Of a DNA stretch of 64,000 nucleotides, positions 31,395 to 40,615 are shown one piece after another (the stretch's first letter is position 1; the number at the start of each line of letters is the position of its first letter). Below the pieces are notes generated by a model. The model was not told where the DNA came from. It made no database searches and saw nothing but the letters and a program-made list of their open reading frames with translations. The position numbers were made by a program, and so were the translations under genes. Location of the stretch: assembly GCF_000518745.1 (NCBI RefSeq), contig NZ_JAEE01000009.1, positions 1 to 64,000 of the forward strand, written 5' to 3'. The stretch comes from Phaseolibacter flectens ATCC 12775 (GTDB lineage Bacteria > Pseudomonadota > Gammaproteobacteria > Enterobacterales > Enterobacteriaceae).

Positions 31395-32029
31395 ACTGTT
31401 TGCCTATTGGTTGGTTATCGTCGTCATTTTAGCAGAAAAAACAACCGTTCTGATTGATATTATATTAATTAAAGAAAAAATTTCAGTTGAACTGACGCGC
31501 GCCTCATCACGACTCCGCCAAGTTGTGTCATGGCTATCTGTCATGATGATGAGATAACGTCTCGTGCTTTACTGAATGTGATGGGCCTGTCTTCGCGCCC
31601 TCACTGATTGATCGACTTTGGCCAAACATTGTCTTGAGACATTGAGATAAACCCAGTCATTGCTATCTTTTGCTAACTCAGTAGAATATTGAGTTGCCCT
31701 TGCAATGAGGGATGCTCAGATTGATCGTGGTATCAGCGTACAGCGTGCGATTTGCGACACCGAGTCAAATGCCATTTCCCCCCAGAGGCCGAGCCAACGC
31801 CTGTTATTGGCGGGTGTTGAATGAGCAAGGTGAAAGGATGACGTGGGGCGAGAACACGGGTACAGTCATGTACACTAAGCTGAATAGCAACTCTCCCGAG
31901 GCGGGATCATGTTATCATCAGGGTTTATCACACCATTTTTTTGCGAATCAGTCCGAGAAAATTGTTACACTAGCGAGGCTTGTGGTCCCCGTGTGGTTGG
32001 GCTGGATAAGGTGAGTACAAGGTCAGATT
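31395..32029. other. Gene-free spacer upstream of dnaT
   Basis: About 635 bases between tag and dnaT. Two short overlapping reading frames occur (about 31700-31820 and 31712-32014); neither has a good ribosome binding site or a product I recognise, and the second runs into dnaT in another frame. The dnaT-dnaC promoter must lie here but no clear hexamer pair stands out. In E. coli other genes (yjjP-yjjB) precede dnaT; they are absent. Confidence 0.4.
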
Positions 32030-32566
32030 ATGTCAGTGAAAATTTTAGCAAATACGATCGTTGGCTTAGAACAATTTTGCCAAGAGCCGCTGCAAGTATT
32101 GCAACAGGCGGAACAGGGCATGCTGGCTGTTTTTAGTGATAATGCTCCTGTGATGTATGCCTTAAGTGCCGAGAGGCTTGCTGAACTGCTGGCCTGCGAA
32201 CAACGCGCCCATCAGCAAATGGATGTGTCGTTGGATCAACACTGGTTTAACAACGCGCTCCCCACACCTGTTGCCATCCCTGCCGGTAAGTTTCGCCTCT
32301 ACGCAGATTGGCAGCCCGATACGGATTTTATCAGACAAGCCGCCCTGTGGGGAATTGGACTGAAACAACCTGTTCAACCTACTGAGCTTGCTGCCTTTAT
32401 TACTTATTGGCAGGCTGAAGGCAAAGTCTTTCATCATGTTCAGTGGCAACAAAAATTAGCCAGACATCTGCAACTAAGTCGACGAGCCATGCCAGGTGTC
32501 GCACAACAGGATTTTACCCAAGTTGAGGCTCCAGATCAGATTATCCCAAAAGGTTTCAGAGGTTAA
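32030..32566 (+). CDS. dnaT: Primosomal protein DnaT
   Basis: Primosome assembly factor (protein i) needed for replication restart with PriA, PriB and DnaC. It is 178 aa (E. coli 179). The C-terminal ssDNA-binding part, DWQPDTDFIRQAALWG, AFITYWQAEGKVFHHVQW and the end QIIPKGFRG, is nearly identical to E. coli; the N-terminal half is diverged, as usual. Three bases precede dnaC, so the pair forms the usual dnaTC operon. Confidence 0.95.
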   Translation: MSVKILANTIVGLEQFCQEPLQVLQQAEQGMLAVFSDNAPVMYALSAERLAELLACEQRAHQQMDVSLDQHWFNNALPTPVAIPAGKFRLYADWQPDTDFIRQAALWGIGLKQPVQPTELAAFITYWQAEGKVFHHVQWQQKLARHLQLSRRAMPGVAQQDFTQVEAPDQIIPKGFRG

Positions 32567-32569
32567 GTT

Positions 32570-33310
32570 ATGAAAACACCAGAAAGCCTATTTCGTCGAT
32601 TGCAGCGTTTAATGCCTGCGGGAATTAAACCGAAATTTAATCAAGCCTCTGAGCTTATCCACTGGAACCAAGAGCAGGGTCGTTTACGCTCCGAGGCGAT
32701 CATTCGTGAAAACCGGGCGATGAAAATGGAACGGGTGATGGGACGATCGGGGATCCGCGCCTTACACATGAATTGTTCATTTGATAATTATAAAGTAGAG
32801 AATGAAGGTCAACGTACTGCGCTCAATCGCGCGCGTGAGTATGCTGCGCAATTTGAAAAAAGTATCGCCAGTTTCGTTTTTTCGGGTCAGCCGGGTACCG
32901 GTAAAAATCACCTTGCCGCTGCGATTGGTAATGATCTTATCATGCGTGGGAAAAGTGTACTTATTGTCACGGTAGCAGATTTGATGTCCAATATGAAAGG
33001 GACATTTAGTGGTGCCAGCCGACTGACCGAAGAACGCTTGCTCAATGATCTGAGCCATGTTGATTTACTGGTTATCGATGAAATTGGGATGCAAAGTGAA
33101 TCCCGTTATGAAAAAGTGATCATTAACCAGATTGTTGATCGCAGATCGTCCTCAAAACGTCCAACGGGGATGCTGACAAATTTAAAACATGACAGTATGA
33201 TCGCATTGCTCGGTGAGCGCGTTATGGACAGAATGCGTCTCGGTAAGAGCTTGTGGGTCACCTTCGACTGGGAAAGCTACCGAGATCGGGTTCGGGGTGA
33301 TGAATATTAA
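32570..33310 (+). CDS. dnaC: DNA replication protein DnaC (helicase loader)
   Basis: AAA+ ATPase that loads DnaB helicase on DNA. It is 246 aa (E. coli 245). Walker A GQPGTGKNHLAAA (about 104-116), Walker B VDLLVIDEIG, sensor region RRSSSKRPTGMLTNL and arginine finger GERVMDRMRLG are present. The DnaB-binding N-terminus (LFRRLQRLMPAGIKPKF) is conserved. Confidence 0.96.
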   Translation: MKTPESLFRRLQRLMPAGIKPKFNQASELIHWNQEQGRLRSEAIIRENRAMKMERVMGRSGIRALHMNCSFDNYKVENEGQRTALNRAREYAAQFEKSIASFVFSGQPGTGKNHLAAAIGNDLIMRGKSVLIVTVADLMSNMKGTFSGASRLTEERLLNDLSHVDLLVIDEIGMQSESRYEKVIINQIVDRRSSSKRPTGMLTNLKHDSMIALLGERVMDRMRLGKSLWVTFDWESYRDRVRGDEY

Positions 33311-33385
33311 AGCGCAACGATTTGCCTCAGCGCAAGTCGGTGCCAAGGCAATGCAGCGAATGCATAACAATACAAGGTCTGAGTG

Positions 33386-33619
33386 ATGCCACACCTTACG
33401 ATAAAATGTTTTCCTCGTCAGCTCAATCAGCAACAGACAGAGGCGCTTGCTCAGGCACTGTCTGATGTGTTGCAAGTCCATCTCAATTGCTCAGAAGCGG
33501 CGACCAGTATTGCATTACAGTATGTCCAAAAACAGGACTGGAAGCAGCAAGTCTGGGATCGGGACATTGCGACACAAACTGAACAGCTCATTAAAACTCC
33601 AAGTTACACACCGGAGTAA
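33386..33619 (+). CDS. pptA: Tautomerase PptA (4-oxalocrotonate tautomerase family)
   Basis: Small tautomerase, 77 aa, equal in length to E. coli PptA (YdcE). After Met removal Pro1 is the catalytic base (MPHLTIKCFPRQL). The body ATSIALQYVQKQDW and QTEQLIKTPSY follow the E. coli sequence. The natural substrate is unknown for the family. I start at ATG 33386 since an upstream GTG would block Pro1. It lies 75 bases after dnaC and may share its transcript. Confidence 0.9.
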   Translation: MPHLTIKCFPRQLNQQQTEALAQALSDVLQVHLNCSEAATSIALQYVQKQDWKQQVWDRDIATQTEQLIKTPSYTPE

Positions 33620-33729
33620 CCTGATGACCTCTGCTTAACGTCGATCGGAGAGACATTGCGATCACGTACGGCGAGTGTCAGGTTGATCTTTCTCTTTTAT
33701 ATTTTAATTTATTTTTTGGAAATGCACTT

Positions 33730-34392
33730 ATGCCTGACTCAGCTGATCGTCAACCCATCCCTCTGCCAGGTGGGCACAATAAAGTCTTACTTCACTCGTG
33801 TTGTGCCCCCTGTTCCGGTGAAGTCATGGAAGCCATGCTGGCGTCAGGGATCAATTACACGATTTTTTTCTATAACCCCAACATTCATCCTTTAAAAGAG
33901 TATGAATTGCGTAAAGAAGAGAACATTCGTTTCGCAGAGAAATTTGGGATCCCTTTTATTGATGCGGATTATGATCGGGATAACTGGTTTGAAAGGGCAA
34001 AAGGGATGGAGTGGGAGCCTGAGCGCGGTGAACGCTGCACCATGTGTTTTGATATGCGTTTTGAGCGCACGGCGTTGTACGCACACGAAAATGACTTTCC
34101 GGTGATCACTTCTTGTCTTGGTATTTCTCGTTGGAAAGATATGAAGCAGATTAATGATTGCGGTGTCAGAGCAGCATCACGTTATCCTGATATGATGTAT
34201 TGGGAGTTCAATTGGCGTAAAGGAGGAGGCTCAGCTCGAATGATCGAAATCAGTAAGCGAGAGCGTTTCTATCAGCAGGAATATTGTGGTTGCATTTATT
34301 CGTTACGTGATACTAATCGTCACCGCGTTGCGACGGGACGTGAGCGTATTCAGATCGGCGTACAATATTATGAACCTGAAAATAAAGAATAA
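33730..34392 (+). CDS. queH: Epoxyqueuosine reductase QueH
   Basis: QueH-type (DUF208) enzyme for the last step of queuosine synthesis, reduction of epoxyqueuosine in tRNA; non-homologous replacement for cobalamin-dependent QueG. It is 220 aa. Four cysteines and a pair form the expected cluster sites: [10 protein letters not shown] (about 23-32), CTMCFDMR (about 98-105) and YCGCIYS near 193-199. The motif [15 protein letters not shown] is diagnostic. GGAA about eight bases before ATG 33730 supports the start. A queuosine-precursor transporter gene (yhhQ) lies 4 kb downstream. Confidence 0.93.
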   Translation: MPDSADRQPIPLPGGHNKVLLHSCCAPCSGEVMEAMLASGINYTIFFYNPNIHPLKEYELRKEENIRFAEKFGIPFIDADYDRDNWFERAKGMEWEPERGERCTMCFDMRFERTALYAHENDFPVITSCLGISRWKDMKQINDCGVRAASRYPDMMYWEFNWRKGGGSARMIEISKRERFYQQEYCGCIYSLRDTNRHRVATGRERIQIGVQYYEPENKE

Positions 34393-34429
34393 CCGCACGG
34401 GATCAGCATGAAGCCTTCGGGTGGATCAA

Positions 34430-34452
34430 GGTCAGGTGCTGCGCGCCTGACC
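34430..34452. terminator. Hairpin between convergent queH and hemB
   Basis: GGTCAGG at 34430-34436 pairs with CCTGACC at 34446-34452 around a short GC-rich loop, in the 73-base gap between the two stop codons. No clear T-run, so bidirectional termination is probable but unproven. Confidence 0.45.
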
Positions 34453-34465
34453 CGCAGGCGATTGC

Positions 34466-35452
34466 CTACCGTGATAGCAGTTTTTTCTCTGCCAGTTCAA
34501 GCGCAAAATAGCTGAGGATTGTGTCAGCTCCTGCTCGTTTAATTGCGCCGAGACTCTCTAACATAACACTGTGTTGATCAATGGCTCCCGCCATTGCCGC
34601 AAATTTGATCATGGCATATTCCCCGCTGACTTGATAAGCGGCGAGTGGCAGGTTGGTTCGCTCACGCAGATCACGTAGAATATCCAGATAGGCCCCCGCC
34701 GGCTTTACCATCAGCACATCTGCGCCCTGAGCCTCATCCAGTAAAGATTCGTGGATCGCTTCACGACGATTCATGGGATCCATCTGATAGGTTTTTCGAT
34801 CACCTTTAAGTGCTGTCCCCGCGGCTTCGCGGAATGGACCATAATAAGAAGACGCAAATTTCGTGGAATAAGACATGATGGCGACATCAGTATAGCCAGC
34901 CACATCTAATGCTTGCCGAATCGCAGCAACCTGCCCGTCCATTGCGGCAGAGGGAGCGATAAAATCCGCACCCGCAGCGGCAGCCACCACGGCTTGTCTC
35001 CCTAAGTTCAATAAGGTTTGATCGTTATCGACTGTACCATCTTGGCAAAGGATGCCACAGTGTCCGTGACTGGTATATTCACAAAAGCAGGTATCGGACA
35101 TGACAATCATTTCTGGGACTGCCTTTTTACTGATCCTTGCCATTCTGGCAACGAGACCGTTTTCTGCCCAAGCATCGCTGCCAGTAGCATCGAGCTTATG
35201 AGAGATACCAAAGGTCATGATTGCTCGGATCCCTGCGTTGGCGATACGTTCAATCTCTCGGTCTAAATGCTTTTCTGGAATACGATAAAGACCAGGCATT
35301 GCATTAATTGGTTGATAATCGGTGGCATCTTCCTCGACGAAAATGGGTAAAATCAGATCGTTCAGACTGAGAGTCGTTTCCTGAAAGAGCTGACGTAGGG
35401 ATGAAGTTTTACGCAATCGGCGAGGTCGCTGGACCAGATCAATTTCAGGCAT
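34466..35452 (-). CDS. hemB: Delta-aminolevulinic acid dehydratase (porphobilinogen synthase)
   Basis: Condenses two 5-aminolevulinate molecules to porphobilinogen in heme synthesis. It is 328 aa (E. coli 324). The zinc site [14 protein letters not shown], the Schiff-base lysines in [12 protein letters not shown] and [12 protein letters not shown], and [16 protein letters not shown] are intact. An open frame continues 29 codons upstream, but similarity starts at [15 protein letters not shown], so ATG 35452 is used. It is transcribed away from proP's end, with 111 bases between. Confidence 0.96.
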   Translation of the reverse strand: MPEIDLVQRPRRLRKTSSLRQLFQETTLSLNDLILPIFVEEDATDYQPINAMPGLYRIPEKHLDREIERIANAGIRAIMTFGISHKLDATGSDAWAENGLVARMARISKKAVPEMIVMSDTCFCEYTSHGHCGILCQDGTVDNDQTLLNLGRQAVVAAAAGADFIAPSAAMDGQVAAIRQALDVAGYTDVAIMSYSTKFASSYYGPFREAAGTALKGDRKTYQMDPMNRREAIHESLLDEAQGADVLMVKPAGAYLDILRDLRERTNLPLAAYQVSGEYAMIKFAAMAGAIDQHSVMLESLGAIKRAGADTILSYFALELAEKKLLSR

Positions 35453-35530
35453 GATATCTATCTCTATAGCAAAATGAAGCGGGTATTGTAGCCTGTCTGA
35501 CACAGTCTGCTTAACTATTCTGTGCCGATA

Positions 35531-35551
35531 TTCCCCCACAGGGTGGGGGAA
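35531..35551 (-). terminator. proP terminator hairpin
   Basis: A perfect 9-bp stem TTCCCCCAC (35531-35539)/GTGGGGGAA (35543-35551) with a three-base loop, 12 bases beyond the proP stop. A strong GC stem but no T-run. Confidence 0.55.
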
Positions 35552-35563
35552 GTTAGAGAGGGA

Positions 35564-37069
35564 TTATTCTTTGATATCGGGGTGTTGATCGACCAGTCGA
35601 CGGCGTTTGGCTTCCAGTCGGCTAATTTCGGCATCAATATCTTCGATACGTTGTTCAATACCATCATGGTGCTCTTGTAGAATTTCACGAGCTTCTTCTA
35701 TATCGGAAGCGGCTGGCGTTGCACCAATCAATGGTTTGTTTGCTGTTTCCCGCATAAATAAACCTGTTATCAGTCCAATGACGGCAATCACCATCAGGTA
35801 ATACGCTGGCATCATCAGGTCATTCGTGGCTTCCACTAACCATGCCGTCAGTGTGGGTGTTAAACCTGCAATTAATATCGAGATATTAAATGCACTGGCT
35901 AATGCACTGTAGCGGATATGGGTTGGGAACATTGCTGGCAACGATGAGGCCATTACTCCAGTAAAGGAGTTCAGTATGACAGCCAGAACCAGTAGGCCTG
36001 AAAAAATCAGACTCAATTTGCCACTGTTTATCAGCATAAATGCAGGCAGCGCTAACAGGAATAAGGCGATACTACCAATAATCACAAATGGGCGGCGACC
36101 AAAACGGTCACTGAGCATTCCCATCACGGGTTGGATAAACAACATACCAATCATAATAGCAATAATAATCAGTACACCGTGATCTTCTGAGTAGTGCAGA
36201 TTATGTGACAGATAACTGGGCATATAGGTCAACAGCATATAATAAGTCACATTGGTGGCAATCACTAAGCCGATACACGCGAGTAAACTTTTCCAATGCT
36301 TACTGGCAATCTCACGGAAAGAGATCTTAGGGCCATTTTGCAGACCTTGACGGTCACCTTGTTCCAGCTTATCGACATGCTGTTGGAACGCGGGTGTTTC
36401 TTCCAATGCATGGCGCAGATAAAGACCGATAATACCCAATGGTAAGGCTAAGAAGAATGGGACACGCCAGCCCCATTCCATAAATTTATCTTCACCAAGC
36501 AGCGTCGAAATTAAGACGACGATACCGGCGCCCAGTACGAAGCCAACAATTGATCCGAAATCGAGCCAACTGCCCATAAAGCCGCGTTTGCGATCCGGTG
36601 AATACTCTGCGACGAAGATGGATGCGCCCGTGTATTCGCCACCGACAGAGAAGCCCTGCGCCATTTTCGCTAATAATAAGAGCACCGGTGCCCAAAGGCC
36701 AATACTGGCATAAGACGGGATCAGTCCGATACAGAACGTACTGATGGACATGATGATAATGGTAATGGCCAAAATTTTCTGTCGGCCATATTTATCACCA
36801 AGCATCCCAAAAAACAGTCCACCTAACGGACGGATCAAGAAAGGGACGGAGAAGGTCGCCAACGCTGCAATCATCTGTAAACCGGGTGATGCATGAGGAA
36901 AGAAGACCTGACCTAATGCATAAGCGACAAATCCATATACGCCAAAGTCGAACCATTCTAGGGCATTACCAAGAGAGGCGGCAGTAATGGCTTTTCTTAA
37001 ACGGGCATCATCGATGATAGTGACATCTTCAATCCCGATAGGTTTTATACGCTTCCTACGTAACTTCAT
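35564..37069 (-). CDS. proP: Proline/betaine transporter ProP
   Basis: Osmosensing MFS H+ symporter for proline, glycine betaine and ectoine. It is 501 aa (E. coli 500). Twelve membrane helices, with MFS motifs GMLGDKYGRQKIL and SDRFGRRPFVI. The C-terminal extension (about 455-501: EEAREILQEHHDGIEQRI... to ARRRRLVDQHP region) is the antiparallel coiled coil that tunes osmotic threshold in E. coli. The frame is open 14 codons upstream; similarity favours ATG 37069. Confidence 0.95.
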   Translation of the reverse strand: MKLRRKRIKPIGIEDVTIIDDARLRKAITAASLGNALEWFDFGVYGFVAYALGQVFFPHASPGLQMIAALATFSVPFLIRPLGGLFFGMLGDKYGRQKILAITIIIMSISTFCIGLIPSYASIGLWAPVLLLLAKMAQGFSVGGEYTGASIFVAEYSPDRKRGFMGSWLDFGSIVGFVLGAGIVVLISTLLGEDKFMEWGWRVPFFLALPLGIIGLYLRHALEETPAFQQHVDKLEQGDRQGLQNGPKISFREIASKHWKSLLACIGLVIATNVTYYMLLTYMPSYLSHNLHYSEDHGVLIIIAIMIGMLFIQPVMGMLSDRFGRRPFVIIGSIALFLLALPAFMLINSGKLSLIFSGLLVLAVILNSFTGVMASSLPAMFPTHIRYSALASAFNISILIAGLTPTLTAWLVEATNDLMMPAYYLMVIAVIGLITGLFMRETANKPLIGATPAASDIEEAREILQEHHDGIEQRIEDIDAEISRLEAKRRRLVDQHPDIKE

Positions 37070-37571
37070 AAGGGTACCTATGTATTGATCAAGAGGTGCT
37101 GTCAGATTCACGGCAAAAGAGGTCAGACAATCTTACCAGTGATAGTAGAGCATAAAGCATATTCATGACTACATTATGACTGACTAAGTATTGTGTTGAT
37201 AACAACTAAGTAAATAAGTATAACGTAAAAACATGAAAATTGTCACATTTAGCTCATTGAGTCCGTTGTTCATGAAAAATTGCCTGATAATGAAGAGGAA
37301 TAAGTCACCTTATATTTGAGCGTCGGAACGACGTCCGGGATGACCCGTTGAGGCGTTTTTTTTCTTTGGTGAAAGTGGCATAACACCCAGACAAGCGTGA
37401 GGATAAAAAAGGTAATGCCATCTTGCAGGAGGCAGACTCATTGCAACATCAAGCAAGGGGAAATCCCGCGCTTTTCACCTGCAGGTCGTCAACCACAGAG
37501 GGCATAGCCATGCGCTGATTGCAGTCCCGCTTCTTCAAGGTGGAAGTAAGGAGAGACTGCACTTCTATGAG
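37070..37571. other. Gene-free region between yhhQ and proP
   Basis: About 500 bases holding the proP promoter region. It contains an orphan plus-strand terminator-like structure at 37321-37363. Short minus-strand frames of 20 and 38 codons occur but lack convincing starts. E. coli dcrB, which adjoins yhhQ there, is absent. Confidence 0.4.
37321..37363 (+). terminator. Orphan terminator-like structure
   Basis: CGTCG GAA CGACG (37321-37333) and CGGG ATGA CCCG (37336-37347) form two adjacent small hairpins, followed after eight bases by eight T (37356-37363). It would end a plus-strand transcript, yet no plus-strand gene is upstream (the neighbours run leftward). It may end a small RNA or be chance. 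Confidence 0.4.
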
Positions 37572-38246
37572 TTAGTAAGTATTCACTCTTTTTATTGGTG
37601 CTAGGGTGGAGGCTTTAACCATTTTACTGAGCAAAGTATGCAGGAGTACACCGTATGCAGGTAAAAAGAAGATCAGGCAAATCAGTGTTTTATAGCAATA
37701 ATCGACCAAGGCAATTTCGACCCAATGTGCAGCCATAAAGGCATCAGTGCTGTGGTAGAAGGCGATAAAGAAGAATGAGAAGGTATCGCTGATATTACTT
37801 AAAAACATTGAAATCCCAGGCGCTACCCACCAGTTAGAAATGCGACGTAGGTGACTAAAAATAGTGATATCCAGTAATTGCCCCAGTAGGTAAGCTGCAA
37901 AGCTCGCGATGGCAATACGTAATACCATGGTGTTTACTTGGCTTATCGCCATCACACCTTGCCATTCACCTTTGAAAAAAAGGCTAGAAATTAAAATAGA
38001 TAACACCAGTGCGGGTATCATGGCACAAAAAATGATTTTTCTAGCCATGATTGAGCCAAAGATCCTCACAGTCAGATCGGTCGCCAAAAAAATAAAAGGG
38101 AAACTGAACGCCCCCCATGTGGTATTGAACCCGAACACTTCAATTGGCAGTTGAACCAGATAATTACTTGAGGTAATCACGAGAAGATGAAACGCACACA
38201 ACAACAGTAACACGCGATTTGCGTGTCGTGGACTTAAAGATAGCAT
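37572..38246 (-). CDS. yhhQ: Queuosine precursor transporter YhhQ
   Basis: Inner-membrane carrier for the queuosine precursors preQ0 and preQ1 (COG1738). It is 224 aa (E. coli 221) with about six membrane helices; LLVITSSNYLVQLP, TWGAFSFPFIFLATDLTVRIFG (partial) and EIALVDYCYKTLICL follow the E. coli protein. AAGG at 38256-38253 (minus) serves as ribosome binding site and is at the same time the 3' strand of a preQ1-I riboswitch pseudoknot, so precursor uptake should fall when preQ1 is abundant. Confidence 0.95.
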   Translation of the reverse strand: MLSLSPRHANRVLLLLCAFHLLVITSSNYLVQLPIEVFGFNTTWGAFSFPFIFLATDLTVRIFGSIMARKIIFCAMIPALVLSILISSLFFKGEWQGVMAISQVNTMVLRIAIASFAAYLLGQLLDITIFSHLRRISNWWVAPGISMFLSNISDTFSFFFIAFYHSTDAFMAAHWVEIALVDYCYKTLICLIFFLPAYGVLLHTLLSKMVKASTLAPIKRVNTY

Positions 38247-38251
38247 AATAA

Positions 38252-38284
38252 ACCTTTTTATCGATGGGGTGAGGGAACCCAGAG
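38252..38284 (-). promoter_or_regulatory. preQ1 class I riboswitch upstream of yhhQ
   Basis: Read on the minus strand, the leader runs CTGGGTTCCCTCAC, CCCATCG, ATAAAAAGG. P1 is UGGG (38281-38278) with CCCA (38268-38265); loop 1 starts UUC as in the preQ1-I consensus; the A-rich loop is AUAAAAA; the pseudoknot pairs CCU (38274-38272) with AGG (38255-38253). The cytosine at 38269, just before the 3' strand of P1, is in the place of the ligand-pairing C of known preQ1-I aptamers. AGG is six bases before the yhhQ ATG, so ligand binding would hide the ribosome binding site. Confidence 0.82.
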
Positions 38285-38427
38285 TTAAGTCGTAATTAAG
38301 TCAGCCATCAGGCAGGGCGTATATCTTACTGCTAACTTCTATTTATTCAAGTCTGTTTTATGATAAAATTGCAGTCAATAGCGAAGTTGCATCTTATAAA
38401 AAAGCATTCTCTCACATGGAGAAAGGT

Positions 38428-38676
38428 ATGGGCGACACTGAACCGCGCAAGGCAGATTTACAGCTAAATACCCTCGGGTTGCGTTGCCCTGAGCCCGTCA
38501 TGATGGTACGTAAGACAGTACGTGCGATGCTACCAGGTCAGACACTTTCCATCATTGCCGATGATCCAGCGACAGTACGCGATATTCCGGGTTTTTGTTT
38601 GTTTATGGAACATACCCTGCTCGAGCAGTCAACTCAATCTCGTCCTTATTATTTTCTCTTACGCAAAGAACGCTGA
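38428..38676 (+). CDS. tusA: Sulfur carrier protein TusA
   Basis: Sulfur relay protein taking sulfur from IscS to TusBCD for 2-thiouridine in tRNA. It is 82 aa (E. coli 81). The catalytic Cys is in [14 protein letters not shown] (Cys20). [14 protein letters not shown] is conserved. I use ATG 38428, which has GGAG six bases ahead and gives the right length; the ATG at 38416 overlaps that site. Divergent from yhhQ and convergent, four bases apart, with yhhN. Confidence 0.95.
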   Translation: MGDTEPRKADLQLNTLGLRCPEPVMMVRKTVRAMLPGQTLSIIADDPATVRDIPGFCLFMEHTLLEQSTQSRPYYFLLRKER

Positions 38677-38680
38677 TACC

Positions 38681-39316
38681 TTAGCTAATATGGGCTGCTA
38701 ACGAACTCGCTACCATAAAGTGCCCTAATATAAATAATGCTTCATAAATGACAAAGTCATAGGCAAAACGTCGTCTAAATCGACTGATCAGCCAAACAAT
38801 GTTAGAAATCAGTAGAGAGGTTGCACCGATGACGAGATATAATGAGCCAGAATCCATAAAAAATTGGTAGCGCATCACGGCCAACCAGCACATAAACATG
38901 TTCATTATCAACAGTAAACAAGCAGGCCAGCGCAATTCTTCAAGCTGATTCCAGATGCTGGTCAACGCTAAAGTACCAATAACTAACAGCGCGAGCGCGA
39001 CTTTCCATTGACCACTGATCGTCAGTTCTCGGGATAAGTATAACGTGTACATCAACGAGCCTAAAAACATCGCAGCAAAAGCATATAGCCACTGATTTTG
39101 TGGTAAAATGGTTAATGCGCCACCAATAACCGCTGCAATGAGCCCAGCCAGAATAAAATAATCTGGCAGATACATGACAGGAGATTTTAAACCCCAAGAG
39201 AACAGCAGAACAAAGGTCAGAGGTTTAAATACTTGAATCTGCCATCGATAACCACGATAGATGGCATTAATGTGTATAAAGCTGGAGAGAAACACGGCGG
39301 TGAATGACCATATCAT
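38681..39316 (-). CDS. yhhN: YhhN/TMEM86-family membrane protein (lysoplasmalogenase-like)
   Basis: Polytopic inner-membrane protein, 211 aa (E. coli 208), with about eight hydrophobic segments. The family (PF07947) includes animal TMEM86 lysoplasmalogenases; the bacterial role is not established. Conserved features include PDYFILAGLIAAVIGG and YEALFILGHFMVASS. In E. coli zntA separates yhhN from tusA; here they are only four bases apart. Confidence 0.9.
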   Translation of the reverse strand: MIWSFTAVFLSSFIHINAIYRGYRWQIQVFKPLTFVLLFSWGLKSPVMYLPDYFILAGLIAAVIGGALTILPQNQWLYAFAAMFLGSLMYTLYLSRELTISGQWKVALALLVIGTLALTSIWNQLEELRWPACLLLIMNMFMCWLAVMRYQFFMDSGSLYLVIGATSLLISNIVWLISRFRRRFAYDFVIYEALFILGHFMVASSLAAHIS

Positions 39317-39528
39317 AAATATTCCTTTTTAATATCCTCAGATTCCTTTACTAATTTGAAAATAAAGATTTTTGTTCATAGTTCAGAATGGGTGGGATTT
39401 TTATATAAACATGTTGAAATTTATCGATTGTTACCAATGCTAAACAACATCTATAAAAACGTATTATATACTGAAGTGAATTGATTAATGTTGATTAAAT
39501 CCACTTAATCTCATTTATATCAATTACG

Positions 39529-39798
39529 CTACTTTTTAGGGAAATGTCTTTTCTGCCAAGCTAATAGCTCAAAAACGCCAAAGATAAACAATTTTAATTG
39601 GCTGTAACCATTCAGCTTTGGTTCATCTTTGGACTGTGTTTGTTTCAGCAATAATAATTGTAACCCATGCATAACGACCATAAAAATCAGTGCAATGTCA
39701 ATAAAGTACTTAAGTGGTTTCGGCGCTGGATAAATAAAATTAGACAGTAAAAACGTCCAGACTAACAGCATAAGAAGACGACCTAAATGAATTAACAT
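39529..39798 (-). CDS. yhhL: DUF1145 membrane protein YhhL
   Basis: Small inner-membrane protein of unknown function, 89 aa, with two to three membrane segments (LLMLLVWTFLLSNFI; YFIDIALIFMVVMHGLQLLLL, partial) and a conserved end FGVFELLAWQKRHF. It overlaps the 3' end of rsmD by seven bases, as expected for the rsmD-yhhL pair. E. coli yhhM, usually next, is absent; the following 212 bases hold no gene. Confidence 0.9.
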   Translation of the reverse strand: MLIHLGRLLMLLVWTFLLSNFIYPAPKPLKYFIDIALIFMVVMHGLQLLLLKQTQSKDEPKLNGYSQLKLFIFGVFELLAWQKRHFPKK

Positions 39799-40406
39799 GA
39801 TAATTTTCCTATATGGGTCGGTGCTGAACGCTGGTACAAGCGACTAACCACTTGTCCTGTCACTTTTTCACGATATAAATGCCAAGTGAGTGGCGGGCTC
39901 GGCTCTTTGTGTTCAACTTCACTTTCTGTATAAATGAAGGCTTCTGGTGTCAACCAGTGGTACTTTTCCAGTAAATGCATTGTTTGTTCAAGTAGTCCTT
40001 TTCTGAAAGGCGGATCGATAAAGACAATGTCGTATGATGAAGCAGGCTGAGTGAGCCACTGTAACGTGTCACAGTGTATTAACTCGATATTCTGAGCCTT
40101 GAGCACAACAATATTTTCAGCCAATTGCTTGGCAACAGGTCGCTGCAATTCGAGTAACGTGACGTCATGGGCATGACGGGATAAGGCCTCAAATCCTAAT
40201 GCGCCACTGCCTGCGTAACAATCGAGACAACGAGCCCCTGCTAAGTAAGGTGCCAGCCAGTTAAACAATGTTTCACGAGCGCGATCGGTAGAGGGGCGCA
40301 ATCCTTGACTATCTGGAACGGGCAATTTCCTTCCTCGCCATTGTCCACCGATAATTCTTATTTGCCCGGGTCCTTGATGTTTAGGTGACGATTTTACCAT
40401 TGTCAT
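39792..40406 (-). CDS. rsmD: 16S rRNA (guanine966-N2)-methyltransferase RsmD
   Basis: SAM-dependent methyltransferase for G966 of 16S rRNA. It is 204 aa (E. coli 198). N-terminal RIIGGQWRGRKLPVP and LRPSTDRARETLFNWL, SAM motif CLDCYAGSGALGFEALSR and catalytic DPPF (VFIDPPFRKG) are intact. Divergent from ftsY with a 209-base spacer, as in E. coli. Confidence 0.96.
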   Translation of the reverse strand: MTMVKSSPKHQGPGQIRIIGGQWRGRKLPVPDSQGLRPSTDRARETLFNWLAPYLAGARCLDCYAGSGALGFEALSRHAHDVTLLELQRPVAKQLAENIVVLKAQNIELIHCDTLQWLTQPASSYDIVFIDPPFRKGLLEQTMHLLEKYHWLTPEAFIYTESEVEHKEPSPPLTWHLYREKVTGQVVSRLYQRSAPTHIGKLSC

Positions 40407-40615
40407 TTCAATTCCACGAAGATTTGTTCTAGTTTACTGGTGAAAGCGATAAGAATAAACGATATTGTGATACTGAGAGGGATAAAATGGTAAACTATGA
40501 GTTGGTTGTTTTAAATTTGCATTCACTTTCTCGGTAGGGCATTAGCAAACCTTACAGTTAATGCGAGAGGCCCGTCGACGTTGCGGGGAGAGTAATACAG
40601 GAGCATGACCATATT

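Noticed and set aside
31712-32014. 100-codon plus-strand frame upstream of dnaT
   Set aside because: Runs up to the dnaT start in another frame, lacks a ribosome binding site and resembles nothing I know.
35453-35539. Upstream extension of hemB by 29 codons
   Set aside because: The extension is not similar to other HemB N-termini and the internal ATG has the expected protein length.
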